From assembly GCA_037141055.1 (NCBI GenBank), contig JBAXDH010000081.1, forward strand, positions 1 to 16,563: a stretch of 16,563 nucleotides of DNA, given 5' to 3'. The position numbers and the translations under genes were made by a program. Of this stretch, positions 1 through 8,950 are shown piece by piece. Numbering within the stretch: position 1 is the stretch's first letter; every line of letters starts with the position of its first letter. Source of the DNA: CAIVAT01 sp037141055 (GTDB lineage: Bacteria; Bacteroidota; Bacteroidia; Bacteroidales; FEN-979). The notes under the pieces were generated by a model that was not told where the DNA came from, searched no databases, and worked only from the letters and a program-made list of their open reading frames with translations.

Positions 1-21
1 TAAATTGCAAAGTTAAAATGC

Positions 22-55
22 AAAAGGCCCTGCCGGAAACGGCGGGGCTTTTTTT
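22..55 (+). terminator. Intrinsic terminator of a gene upstream of the window
   Basis: A 9-bp GC-rich stem (27-35 with 40-48, one G-T wobble) closes a GAAA tetraloop and is followed by seven T residues at 49-55. An A-run at 22-25 precedes the stem and can pair with the T-run, so the element could also work on the opposite strand. It separates the operon starting at 212 from whatever lies to the left. No coding region can be supported in bases 1-21. Confidence 0.88.
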
Positions 56-121
56 ATGGGTCCCGACTATTAATTTTTAATTAATTCTTAACATTTAGTA
101 GGTACTGTGATTGTTACTTTA

Positions 122-129
122 TATTTTTG
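122..129 (+). promoter_or_regulatory. Candidate Bacteroidetes -7 promoter element for the adhesin operon
   Basis: TATTTTTG matches the Bacteroidetes primary sigma factor -7 consensus TAnnTTTG. It lies in a very AT-rich stretch (about 66-175) between the terminator at 22-55 and the start codon at 212. Transcription would begin near 135, giving a leader of about 75 nt. No good -33 TTTG is seen at the usual spacing; the closest is TTTA at 94-97. No riboswitch-like structure was recognised in the leader. Confidence 0.5.
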
Positions 130-211
130 TATATCTCCTTTTTTTAAATCTGATCGTTACTCCGCAATGGACTATGAAATTACTAAAACAACATATTAAA
201 AAAGATTGACT

Positions 212-3200
212 ATGAAAAAAATTACGATTTTCGCCTTATCCATTTTGGCAATTTTATCACTGGGAATTCAGAGTATCGGCATTGGACAGGTTCTTCTGGA
301 CGAAAATTTCTCATACCCTGCAGGTGATTTGCTGACAGCACATGGATGGACCGCTCATTCCGGTGCCGGAACCCAGGCAATCACGGTCAGTACCGGAGGA
401 TTGTCCTTCACGGGGTACATTGATTCAGGCATTGGGAATGCAGCCCTTGTTGACAATAACGGCGAAGATGACAACAAAACATTCGCGGTTCAGTCATCAG
501 GAATTGTTTATACTGCTTTCATGGTCAATGTTACTACGACTGCAGCAGGATATTTTTTTCATATCGGCCCCGATCCGATCTCAACAACCTTCAGGGGAAG
601 AGTATACATAGATGCAACCAACCATTTTGGTTTAGGCGTTGGCAGCGGAACTGCAAGTTATTCGACGACTACGTACACCCCTGGCACCACCTATGTGCTG
701 GTTCTTAAATATGAAATCGTTGCAGGCACAACGAATGATGCAGTCAGCCTGTTTATTTTCGACACATCGATACCTGCAACGGAACCTGCGGCTACCATCG
801 GCCCCCTTACGGATGGAACACAGGCAGATATCAACCCGGGATCGGTTGCCGTGCGCCAATACTCAGCCACGCAAAATATTCTCGTAGACGGCATCCGGGT
901 TGGGACATCATGGACAGACATCTTCGGAGCAGGCATTGTCGCCCCCACAATCCAGGCCTCGAACATTACCTTCAGCGGCATTGCCACGACCGGCATGACT
1001 GCGAACTGGACCAACGGCGACGGAGCCAAACGCGTTGTCATCATGAATACTTCCAACACGTTCACCAATCCCGTGGACGGAACCGATCCTGTTGCAAACA
1101 CCGTATACGGAGGCGCCGGCCAGCAGGTTGTTTACAACAACAGCGGAAACTCAGTCAGTGTTACCGGACTGACCGGAAGCACCACATACTGGTTCAGGGT
1201 TTATGAATACAACGGAGCCGGTGTCGCCACAAAATACCTTACCACGACCGCCACCAACAATCCGAACAGCCAGGCCACTGCCGCCGCCGCCGTTGCGCCT
1301 TCGGTTTCTTTACCCACGGCCACAACGATCACAAACACAACAGCTATTCTAGGCGGAACCATTACGGCAGACGGGGGTTCTGTTATCACTGAACGTGGAA
1401 CAGTGTGGAAAACCACTCCGGGCGTTGTAATCACCGACAACAAACTGGCTGAGGGTGGCACTACCGTTGCCGCATTCTCCCATCTCCGTACTTCACTGGC
1501 ACCCAAAACACTGGTCTATTATAAGGCATATGCCACAAATGCAGTAGGGACAAGCCTTACAACGGAAGCATCCTTTTACACCCTGGCAAACGAGCCCACG
1601 ACGCATGTTACCGGTTTTGCCGCAGCATCGGGCGGAACAACAAGCATCATCCTGACCTGGACAGCGGCAGCAACCGGAGCTGACGGGTACATGGTACTTC
1701 AGAAAACAGGGGCGGCCGCTCCTACCGGCATTCCCGCGGATGCAACAGGTTACACGGTCGGAAGCGCACTCGGCGACGGTACGGTGGCTGCCATCGTAAC
1801 ACCCGCTTCGCTGCTCACAAAAACAATTACTGGTCTTTCTTCAGCAACCATGTATTCGTTTACCATCATTCCTTTTGCCTGGGACGGGACCAACAATGCC
1901 ACTTACAACTATTACTCCGCACCTGTTATCCCCGCTGCAACCGCCACCACTACCGGTGCCGGATCGATCACATACACATGGCAGGGCGCCAACAACGGAT
2001 TGTGGACCACCGCCGCGAACTGGAACCCAACCCGGACTGTCCCTGCAAACAACGACATTCTCCTGTTCAATGACGGCACCGTCAAAACGGTGACCGCGGT
2101 TCCTACCGAAACCATCGGTAAAATTGCGCTGTCCAACAACACAACCATCAACCTCCAGAGCGCTGCAGCGGTTACTGTCACCATGAACGGTGTGGCCGGG
2201 GCCGATCTCGACATCCCTGCAGGCTGTTCGCTGAACCTGAATGCCGCAAATGTGATCACCCTTGCACTTGCAACCACCGCAACGGCAAGCATCTCAGGCA
2301 ACATGACCTTTTCTTCAACCATTGCAACGGCTCATCGCCTTACCGCAGTCGACCCTGCCGCCATCACTTTTAACAGTGGCTCGGTCTTCACTGCCGGAAC
2401 TTTCTTTTCAGGCAATCCATTCGGTACGACATCACTCGGATCGGTCATTTTCGCCAGCGGATCGACATTCATCCAGCAGGCCGGCAGCAATCCGTTCGGA
2501 GCCACGCAGCCAAACAGTGTCACCGTATTCCTGGCAGGAAGCCTCTTCAAGGTCATCGCCAATCTTACGCCGGCTTTTTCGGGCAGGACCTATGCCAACT
2601 TTGAAGTTGATGCCACCGGCGTCACCCTTACTCCTACCGGAGGAAGCCCTGTTTCACTTGACAACCTGACTGTTACGAACGGTACGTTAAACTTCAACAT
2701 GACCGGCCCGACCACAGGCATTCACCAGATTCACGGGAACATCAGCGTTGCCGCAGGCGGAATTCTTAATTTTTCTCCCGCATCAGCTGGCACAGTCACA
2801 TTCAATGGTACGGCAGCCCAGTCCATTTCGGGTCCAGGCCCTATCACCACCAGCACAAATTCCATTCTCGAGATTTCAAATGCCAGCGGCCTCAATTTAA
2901 ATACGCTGCTCACCGTAAACGGCCAGGTTAAACTCACCAGTGGACTCTTTACCCTTGGTTCAAGCAACCTTGTGCTTGGAACAACCGGTACCATGACAGG
3001 AACACCTTCTGCAACCGCCATGGTCGTTGCCACCGGAACAGGCCAGCTTCAAAAAGGCTTCGCTACCGGATTCACAGGCAGTTTCACCTATCCTGTCGGA
3101 GACAACACGGTAACCCCGGAATATTCGCCGGTAACAGTGACATTTGCAAGCGGGACTTTCGCCGCCGGCAACTTAACAGGAGTAAACCTGGTCAATGCAA

Positions 3201-5800
3201 AATACCCCTCCGATCCGAACACTATAAGTTACATCAAACGTTACTGGAATGTAACATCTTCAGGAATTACCGCCTTTACGTGTTCTGCCATATGCCAGTA
3301 TCTTCCTGCGGATGTTGTCGGCACAGAAGCACAGACCTTCTCAATGAGAGTTTTCCCGATGCCCTTCACTGACTTCGGACTCGTTGATGCTGCGCAGCAC
3401 CAGCTGAACATCACCGGTCTTACAGCATTCGGTACCTTTACCGGTTCTCAGCCGGCGCCTGCAGTTCAAACATTGCCTGCCAGTTCGATCACTCCGGCAA
3501 CCGCCACCCTCAACGGCAGTGTGATCGCAAACTATAATGCAGCAGCCATCAGCTTTGAATACGGATTGACTACTGCTTATGGTACGACGGTCCCTGGAAT
3601 TCCGGCATCGGCTAACGGCGGAGGCTCGAACAGCACACTGGCGAATATAACAGGACTGACACTGAACACCACGTATCACTTCAGGGTGAATGCCACAAAT
3701 TCGTCGGGTACCACTAACGGAGCTGACCTGAATTTTGTCACCGGATGTCCCATCCCGACAGCCGCGGGAACAATTACCGGACCTGCCAATGTTTGTGTCG
3801 GAGGAACCGGGTATGTATACACTGTTCCCTCTATCACCTATGCGACCACCTATAACTGGACAGTGCCGGCAGGTGCCATCATTACGGCAGGTTCAAACAC
3901 CAATTCCATCACGGTGAGTTTCCCGGCCGGCGCATCGTCGGGAAATGTTTCCGTATACGGTTCCAGCGTATGCGGCAGCGGGTCAGGCTCGCCCACACTT
4001 GCCGTTACCGTCAACCCCCTGCCGGTGCCGACAATCACAGGCCCGGCCAGCGTGTGCGTCAATTCTTCCGGGAATGTTTATACTACGCAGGCCGGAATGA
4101 CAGGGTACGCATGGACTGTTTCAGCCGGCGGAACCATCAACGGGGGCGCGACAACCAACAGCATCACGGTTACATGGGCCACTGCCGGTCCCAATACGGT
4201 GACCGCGACGTACACGAATGCGGTCGGATGCAATCCTGCCACACCGGCATCCTTTGCCGTAACGGTTGTTCCATTTCCATCCCCTACCATCACGGGGCCG
4301 GCCGTGGTATGCGCCAATGCAGCTAACATCGTTTATACGACCGAAGCAGGGATGACCCTTTATAACTGGTCGGTCTCCATCGGGGGAACCATCATTGCCG
4401 GTGCGGGAACCAACGCAATCACTGTTTCCTGGCCTTATCCGGGAAACAGATCCGTGAGTGTAACCTATACCAACCCAACAGGATGTTCCGCAACAGTGCC
4501 TACGGTATACAATGTTACGATCAATCCTGCGGCAGTTCCGTTTATCGGCAGCGGCAACAACCCCTGCATTGGATCAACCAACAATCAGTACATCACCAAC
4601 AGCGGCATGTTCAGCTATGTGTGGGCTGTTTCGGCAGGCGGAACGATTGTTTCGGGGCAGGGCACAAACACCCTGAACGTAACATGGAACGCTATCGGGG
4701 CCCAATGGGTGAGCGTAACCTTCACAAACTCATACGGATGTTCGGCGGTAACGCCAACTATGTACAATCTCTTCGTGAATCCGCTTCCGAATGCAGCCGG
4801 CGCCATTACCGGTACTGCGGCAGTTTGTGGCGGAACAAACGGCGTTGCATATTCATGTGCCGAAATCCTCAATGCAACCTCTTATACATGGACCTTGCCG
4901 GCGGGCGCCACCATTGCCGGTGGTGCAGGCACCAAAAGCATCACGGTCAACTTCGGACCGAGTGCGGTTTCAGGCAATATCACCGTTGCAGGGACGAACA
5001 CCTGCGGAAACGGGACAGTGTCACCGGCCTTTGCCGTGACGGTCAACCCGCTACCTGCAGCTGCGGGTGCGATCAGCGGAGCGGCATCGGTTTGCGCCGG
5101 AGCCACCGGGGTTGCCTACAGCGTGCCAACCATTGCCATTGCAACCACCTATGTATGGACAGTTCCCGCAGGAGCAACGATAACCTCGGGCGGCACTTCT
5201 AAAAACATTGTGGTCAGCTTCGGACCAACGCCGGGAACAGGTGTGATCACCGTGAAAGGAACAAACACCTGCGGAGCGGGCACGATATCGCCAAACTTCA
5301 ACGTGACCATCAATGCCGTCCCTTCCGCGCCCACCATCACTGCTGCCGGCAACGTGCTGACAAGCAGCGCCTCAAGCGGCAACCAGTGGTACTATGCCGG
5401 TACCGCCATCCCGGGTGCGACAGGACAGACCTATACCGTAATAAGCAACACCGGTTATTACTGGTGTGTTGTGACCGTGAACGGTTGCTCCTCCCCGATA
5501 TCCAATAAAGTGTGGGTTGTGGTGACCGGTGAGCAGGAGTTGCAAAACAGCAGCTTCAATATTTACCCTGTGCCCAACGACGGCAGGTTCACCGTGAACA
5601 TCATCAGTGCATCACCGGAAACTTTTTCCATCCAGGTTTTCAACCAGCTTGGCACCAGAATTTTCGAACTGGGCGATGTACATGTAAACGGTACTTTTGA
5701 GAAGCAAATTGATCTCCGGCCTGTTGCCAGCGGAATATACACGGTCATTTTCCTGAACAGCGAACACAAGGTGGTAAGGAAGGTGGTGGTGAATAAATAG
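212..5800 (+). CDS. Giant T9SS-secreted multidomain surface protein (Fn3-like, beta-solenoid, PKD-like, Ig-like domains)
   Basis: This is a 1862-residue predicted cell-surface adhesin-like protein with no catalytic motif that I recognise. Order: signal peptide about 1-25 (MKK start, long hydrophobic core); jelly-roll-like domain 27-243 of a kind common in Bacteroidetes secreted proteins; three Fn3-like domains about 244-583; a repetitive beta-solenoid opened by YTWQGANNG (588 onward) and closed by a KRYWNV segment, to about 1080; another Fn3-like domain 1082-1178; six PKD-like domains 1179-1704; an Ig-like domain 1705 to about 1778; and a T9SS type A sorting domain about 1782-1862 (YPVPNDGRF near its start, basic VRKVVVNK end). 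ATG at 212 is preferred over an in-frame TTG at 206 because it begins a standard MKK signal peptide. It is the first gene of a probable three-gene operon. The architecture is firm; the ligand is unknown. Confidence 0.93.
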   Translation: MKKITIFALSILAILSLGIQSIGIGQVLLDENFSYPAGDLLTAHGWTAHSGAGTQAITVSTGGLSFTGYIDSGIGNAALVDNNGEDDNKTFAVQSSGIVYTAFMVNVTTTAAGYFFHIGPDPISTTFRGRVYIDATNHFGLGVGSGTASYSTTTYTPGTTYVLVLKYEIVAGTTNDAVSLFIFDTSIPATEPAATIGPLTDGTQADINPGSVAVRQYSATQNILVDGIRVGTSWTDIFGAGIVAPTIQASNITFSGIATTGMTANWTNGDGAKRVVIMNTSNTFTNPVDGTDPVANTVYGGAGQQVVYNNSGNSVSVTGLTGSTTYWFRVYEYNGAGVATKYLTTTATNNPNSQATAAAAVAPSVSLPTATTITNTTAILGGTITADGGSVITERGTVWKTTPGVVITDNKLAEGGTTVAAFSHLRTSLAPKTLVYYKAYATNAVGTSLTTEASFYTLANEPTTHVTGFAAASGGTTSIILTWTAAATGADGYMVLQKTGAAAPTGIPADATGYTVGSALGDGTVAAIVTPASLLTKTITGLSSATMYSFTIIPFAWDGTNNATYNYYSAPVIPAATATTTGAGSITYTWQGANNGLWTTAANWNPTRTVPANNDILLFNDGTVKTVTAVPTETIGKIALSNNTTINLQSAAAVTVTMNGVAGADLDIPAGCSLNLNAANVITLALATTATASISGNMTFSSTIATAHRLTAVDPAAITFNSGSVFTAGTFFSGNPFGTTSLGSVIFASGSTFIQQAGSNPFGATQPNSVTVFLAGSLFKVIANLTPAFSGRTYANFEVDATGVTLTPTGGSPVSLDNLTVTNGTLNFNMTGPTTGIHQIHGNISVAAGGILNFSPASAGTVTFNGTAAQSISGPGPITTSTNSILEISNASGLNLNTLLTVNGQVKLTSGLFTLGSSNLVLGTTGTMTGTPSATAMVVATGTGQLQKGFATGFTGSFTYPVGDNTVTPEYSPVTVTFASGTFAAGNLTGVNLVNAKYPSDPNTISYIKRYWNVTSSGITAFTCSAICQYLPADVVGTEAQTFSMRVFPMPFTDFGLVDAAQHQLNITGLTAFGTFTGSQPAPAVQTLPASSITPATATLNGSVIANYNAAAISFEYGLTTAYGTTVPGIPASANGGGSNSTLANITGLTLNTTYHFRVNATNSSGTTNGADLNFVTGCPIPTAAGTITGPANVCVGGTGYVYTVPSITYATTYNWTVPAGAIITAGSNTNSITVSFPAGASSGNVSVYGSSVCGSGSGSPTLAVTVNPLPVPTITGPASVCVNSSGNVYTTQAGMTGYAWTVSAGGTINGGATTNSITVTWATAGPNTVTATYTNAVGCNPATPASFAVTVVPFPSPTITGPAVVCANAANIVYTTEAGMTLYNWSVSIGGTIIAGAGTNAITVSWPYPGNRSVSVTYTNPTGCSATVPTVYNVTINPAAVPFIGSGNNPCIGSTNNQYITNSGMFSYVWAVSAGGTIVSGQGTNTLNVTWNAIGAQWVSVTFTNSYGCSAVTPTMYNLFVNPLPNAAGAITGTAAVCGGTNGVAYSCAEILNATSYTWTLPAGATIAGGAGTKSITVNFGPSAVSGNITVAGTNTCGNGTVSPAFAVTVNPLPAAAGAISGAASVCAGATGVAYSVPTIAIATTYVWTVPAGATITSGGTSKNIVVSFGPTPGTGVITVKGTNTCGAGTISPNFNVTINAVPSAPTITAAGNVLTSSASSGNQWYYAGTAIPGATGQTYTVISNTGYYWCVVTVNGCSSPISNKVWVVVTGEQELQNSSFNIYPVPNDGRFTVNIISASPETFSIQVFNQLGTRIFELGDVHVNGTFEKQIDLRPVASGIYTVIFLNSEHKVVRKVVVNK
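3746..5323 (+). repeat. Six tandem PKD-like domain repeats in the first surface protein
   Basis: Six units start at 3746, 4025, 4280, 4535, 4790 and 5057. Two classes alternate. Class A (units 1, 5, 6; 93, 89 and 89 residues) opens with AAG-x-I(T/S)G and has a VPAGA core. Class B (units 2-4, each exactly 85 residues) opens with P-x-I and has an SAGGT or SIGGT core. Most units end in a TVNPLP-like hinge, and each carries a Cys near residue 10 and another about 20 residues from its end. The order is A-B-B-B-A-A. These are protein-level domain repeats, not a CRISPR or mobile element. Confidence 0.9.
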
Positions 5801-5801
5801 C

Positions 5802-5865
5802 GAAATGGCGAGATGGCAAAATGGCGAAATAGTGAAATAGTGAAATAGCGAAATGGCGAAATCTG
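5802..5865 (+). repeat. Degenerate 8-bp tandem repeat filling the intergenic spacer
   Basis: Eight consecutive octamers of form GAAATRGY occupy almost the whole 72-bp gap between the two surface-protein genes: GAAATGGC, GAGATGGC, AAAATGGC, GAAATAGT, GAAATAGT, GAAATAGC, GAAATGGC and a decayed GAAATCTG. The array starts one base after the upstream stop codon and ends seven bases before the next ATG. Because 8 is not a multiple of 3, its TAG and TGA triplets fall in shifting frames. No promoter motif or terminator hairpin is visible inside it, so the two genes are probably co-transcribed through it. Confidence 0.92.
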
Positions 5866-5872
5866 GAATAAA

Positions 5873-8800
5873 ATGAAACCACTTCATCGGATAATATTTG
5901 CGGTTGCCTGCATGTTCGGCCTGCTGCAACCCGGATTCCTGTTTGCAAGAAATGCGCCGATCACAACTGCAGGTTCCTCCGTCGGATGTCCCGGCGGCAC
6001 CGTGGTTGTTCCTGTGAACGTCACCAATTTCACGCTGGTGAAAGCCATCACCCTCCGGCTCGATTTTGATCCTACTCAGCTGGCATATCTCAATTACACG
6101 AACCTGAACCCTTCGATAGGCGGCGCCTCTGTCAACATGGTCAACATAAGCCCGACCCTGTCCAAAATCATGATCGTGTGGGCGGATGTAAATGCGTTGT
6201 CACTTTCGAACGGGGCCAAACTTGTCGACCTGAATTTCACATTCACGACCGGAACCCCCGTGATCAGTTTCAACAATACTTCAGGCGGCGGCGGCGAATG
6301 TGAGTATGCCGATGAGTTTGGAGTAGCCATGACGGACTTTCCCACAGCGACCTATTATATCAATTCGACGATCACGAACAATGCCATCGGGTCAGCCGGT
6401 ACGATCACCGGCACCACCACGCTTTGCGCCGGCACCAGCAACGTTGCCTATACAGTTCCCCCGGTTACAAATGCGACCGGGTACATCTGGACAACGCCCA
6501 CGGGAGGTTCGGTCATCTCGGGCGGAAATACAAATTCAATCCTGGTGAATTATTCCACTTCGGCAGTTTCGGGAAACATAACCGTTAAAGGGACCAACAG
6601 TTGCGGCCAGGGCACTCCTTCAAGCCTTGCGGTAACTGTCAACCTTTTGCCCGTGCCGGTGATCACCGGGGCAGGTTCGGTTTGTGCCGGATCTACAGGC
6701 AATGCTTATTCGACCGCGGCAGGTATGACAGGTTATACGTGGGTGATTTCAGCCGGGGGAACAATCACCTCCGGGTCGGCGACCAACTCAGTACAGGTCA
6801 CGTGGAACACTGCCGGCGCGCAGACCCTGAGCGTCAATTATGCAAATTCAAACGGTTGCGTGGCGTCAACCCCGACAGTTAAGCCGGTAACCGTCAATCC
6901 ATTGCCTGTTCCGACGATTACCGGGCCCGGAAGCGTTTGCGTTGGCTCCACCAATGTATCCTATTCGACCCAGGCAGCCATGTCGGTTTACTCATGGACC
7001 GTTTCAGCCGGGGGCATTATCACGGCCGGCTCCGGAACAAACACCGTCACGGTAAACTGGATTACCGTTGGCCCGCAAACGGTTTCCGTGAATTATGCCA
7101 TCCCTGCCACCGGTTGCGCTGCCGCCACTCCCACCATATTGCCGGTTACGGTAAATCCTTTGCCGTTACCTGCCCTGCTCGGGCCATCGCCGGTTTGCGC
7201 CGGATCAACGGGAAATGTTTACTTCACCGATGGCGGGATGACCAACTACCTGTGGACGATTTCCGCGGGAGGATCCATTACAACGGGGGGCGGAACAACA
7301 GACAATGCCGTGACTGTTACATGGAATACAGCCGGACCACAAACCGTAACATTAAACTATACCAACTTAAATGGATGCACAGCAGCGGCGCCCGTATCCA
7401 AAACTGTTACCGTTAACCCGCTTCCCATTCCTGCCATATCGGGTGCCAACGCTGTTTGTTCCGGATCGACCGGCAACATTTACATCACGGATCCCGGGAT
7501 GACCAATTATACCTGGACAGTTTCGGCCGGGGGTACCATTAGCAGCGGTGGCGGGACAAGCAGCAACACCGTTACTGTTACATGGAACACTGCCGGGCCC
7601 CAGAGCGTTGCCATCAATTACACAAACGCGAACGGGTGCACTGCCCAGAGCCCGTCTGTGCTGAACGTCACCGTCAATCCTTTACCTTCACCGACAATTT
7701 CAGGCCTTGTCTCGGTGTGTGAAGCCACAACAGGCGTTTCATACACCACGGAGGGAGGGATGGCGAATTATTCCTGGTCAGTATCTGCCGGGGGTTCCAT
7801 CACTGCCGGATCGGGATCCAACAGCGTGACCGTTTCCTGGAATGCGCCCGGAGCCCAATCGATCAGCGTGAACTATACGAATGGATTCGGATGCACCGCA
7901 AACGCTCCCACCACTAAAAATATTACCGTAGCACCGCTGCCCTCCGCTGCCGGTTATATTACCGGAAGTCCCAGCGTTTGTGCCGGGGATAATGGCATTC
8001 CCTATTCAACCACGACAATTCCAAACACAACCTGGTATATATGGACCATTCCGGCTGGAGCATCGATTGCCTCGGGAACCGGAACGAGCAGCATCACTGT
8101 AAATTTCAGCAGCAGCGCCACGCCCGGAAATATCATTGTCACCGGAAACAATTCATGCGGAAACGGCATGTCTTCACCCTCCTTTCCGGTTGCGATCTCC
8201 CAGATGCCTGTTGCAGCAGGCACCATCACCGGACCCGATGTTGTTTGCGCAGGAACGAACGGTGCGATATACAGTGTTGCACCAATTACAAATGCCACCA
8301 CCTACGACTGGACAATTCCTTCAGGTGCGATGATTACGGCAGGAGCCGGGACCAGCCAGATCATGGTGAGCTTCAGCCCTGTGCCGGGAACCGGGATAAT
8401 CACAGTCAAAGGTACCAGCGCCTGCGGCAGCGGGGCGGTATCCCCCGACTTCCCTGTCACGATGATCGCCTCACAGGCTGCTCCTGTTGTAACCGCCAAC
8501 GGTGCCCTGCTGACAAGCAGCACCCTGATCGGAAACCAATGGTATTATGAAGGAACCGGCGCAATTGCAGGCGCCACCGGGCAGACCTACACCGCAATTA
8601 TCACGGGATGGTACTGGACGGTCGTTGAGGGATCGGGATGCCCGTTCCTGGAATCGAACCATGTTTATGTACTTTTCGAAGGACAGGATGAAATTTACAG
8701 CAAGAATATCAATGTATATCCGGTGCCCGGCGACGGCAGATTCAACATATCAATCTCATCTGCCACACCGGAAACATATACCATCCGGGTTTTCAATCTG

Positions 8801-8950
8801 ATCGGTTCAAAAATATTCGAACGGAATGACATTCTCGTATCCGGCCAGTTTGAACAGCAAATCGACCTGCGGCCAGTAGCCCCGGGTGTATATTCAGTCG
8901 TATTCCTCACCAGCGACCACACGACTGTGAAGAAGCTGCTGGTGCGATGA
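5873..8950 (+). CDS. T9SS-secreted cohesin-like and PKD-like repeat surface protein
   Basis: This 1025-residue secreted protein is probably surface-anchored or released by T9SS. Order: signal peptide about 1-26 (MKPLHR, hydrophobic core, FARNA); a cohesin-like beta-sandwich about 28-168, shown by VVVPVNVTNF and the LRLDFDPTQLAYLN strand typical of cohesin folds, with two Cys; eight PKD-like domains 173-868; an Ig-like domain from 869 to about 943; and a type A sorting domain about 945-1025 (VYPVPGDGRF, then KKLLVR). The C-terminal half closely parallels the upstream protein, so the two are probably paralogues. The start follows a short A-rich leader with no Shine-Dalgarno sequence, as usual in this phylum. 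The stop overlaps the next gene's ATG. The partner of the cohesin-like domain is unknown; no dockerin is seen in the window. Confidence 0.93.
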   Translation: MKPLHRIIFAVACMFGLLQPGFLFARNAPITTAGSSVGCPGGTVVVPVNVTNFTLVKAITLRLDFDPTQLAYLNYTNLNPSIGGASVNMVNISPTLSKIMIVWADVNALSLSNGAKLVDLNFTFTTGTPVISFNNTSGGGGECEYADEFGVAMTDFPTATYYINSTITNNAIGSAGTITGTTTLCAGTSNVAYTVPPVTNATGYIWTTPTGGSVISGGNTNSILVNYSTSAVSGNITVKGTNSCGQGTPSSLAVTVNLLPVPVITGAGSVCAGSTGNAYSTAAGMTGYTWVISAGGTITSGSATNSVQVTWNTAGAQTLSVNYANSNGCVASTPTVKPVTVNPLPVPTITGPGSVCVGSTNVSYSTQAAMSVYSWTVSAGGIITAGSGTNTVTVNWITVGPQTVSVNYAIPATGCAAATPTILPVTVNPLPLPALLGPSPVCAGSTGNVYFTDGGMTNYLWTISAGGSITTGGGTTDNAVTVTWNTAGPQTVTLNYTNLNGCTAAAPVSKTVTVNPLPIPAISGANAVCSGSTGNIYITDPGMTNYTWTVSAGGTISSGGGTSSNTVTVTWNTAGPQSVAINYTNANGCTAQSPSVLNVTVNPLPSPTISGLVSVCEATTGVSYTTEGGMANYSWSVSAGGSITAGSGSNSVTVSWNAPGAQSISVNYTNGFGCTANAPTTKNITVAPLPSAAGYITGSPSVCAGDNGIPYSTTTIPNTTWYIWTIPAGASIASGTGTSSITVNFSSSATPGNIIVTGNNSCGNGMSSPSFPVAISQMPVAAGTITGPDVVCAGTNGAIYSVAPITNATTYDWTIPSGAMITAGAGTSQIMVSFSPVPGTGIITVKGTSACGSGAVSPDFPVTMIASQAAPVVTANGALLTSSTLIGNQWYYEGTGAIAGATGQTYTAIITGWYWTVVEGSGCPFLESNHVYVLFEGQDEIYSKNINVYPVPGDGRFNISISSATPETYTIRVFNLIGSKIFERNDILVSGQFEQQIDLRPVAPGVYSVVFLTSDHTTVKKLLVR
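6389..8476 (+). repeat. Eight tandem PKD-like domain repeats in the cohesin-like protein
   Basis: Units start at 6389, 6653, 6908, 7166, 7427, 7688, 7943 and 8210. The class order is A-B-B-B-B-B-A-A, the same plan as in the upstream gene with two more class B units. Class A units are 88-89 residues and class B units 85-87. Every unit has a paired Cys at equivalent positions (VC-A/V-G near the start; N-G-C or S-C-G near the end). Units starting at 7166 and 7427 share a two-residue GG-rich insertion and much near-identical sequence (GMTNY, TVTWNTAGPQ), pointing to a recent local duplication. Confidence 0.9.
8947..8950 (+). other. ATGA start-stop overlap (translational coupling)
   Basis: The TGA of the cohesin-like protein gene shares three bases with the ATG of the metallopeptidase/barrel gene. 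Such an overlap usually means that ribosomes ending the first gene reinitiate on the second, so the two products are made from one mRNA in linked amounts. Confidence 0.85.

Noticed and set aside
206..211. TTG start six bases upstream of the ATG for the first surface protein
   Set aside because: The ATG at 212 gives a typical MKK signal peptide; the TTG only adds two residues and has no better leader.
4483..5202. A 239-codon open frame on the plus strand within the first surface-protein gene
   Set aside because: It lies wholly inside the PKD-like array in another frame, is rich in Cys, Arg and His as out-of-frame translations of Thr/Gly/Ala repeats are, and shows no domain or signal peptide.
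5802..5865. Octamer array as a CRISPR or an integron-like site
   Set aside because: There are no spacers, units are contiguous and degenerate, and no cas or integrase gene is nearby.
5612..5948. Minus-strand open frames across the octamer array
   Set aside because: Their repetitive Phe-His-Tyr/Ile-Ser stretches are translations of the 8-bp repeat and the rest is antisense to the sorting domain or the next signal peptide; no independent support.
3746..8476. Possible CRISPR array or mobile-element repeats
   Set aside because: The repeats are in-frame protein domains of about 255-267 bp with diverged DNA, not short identical repeats with unique spacers, and no transposase or terminal inverted repeats are present.
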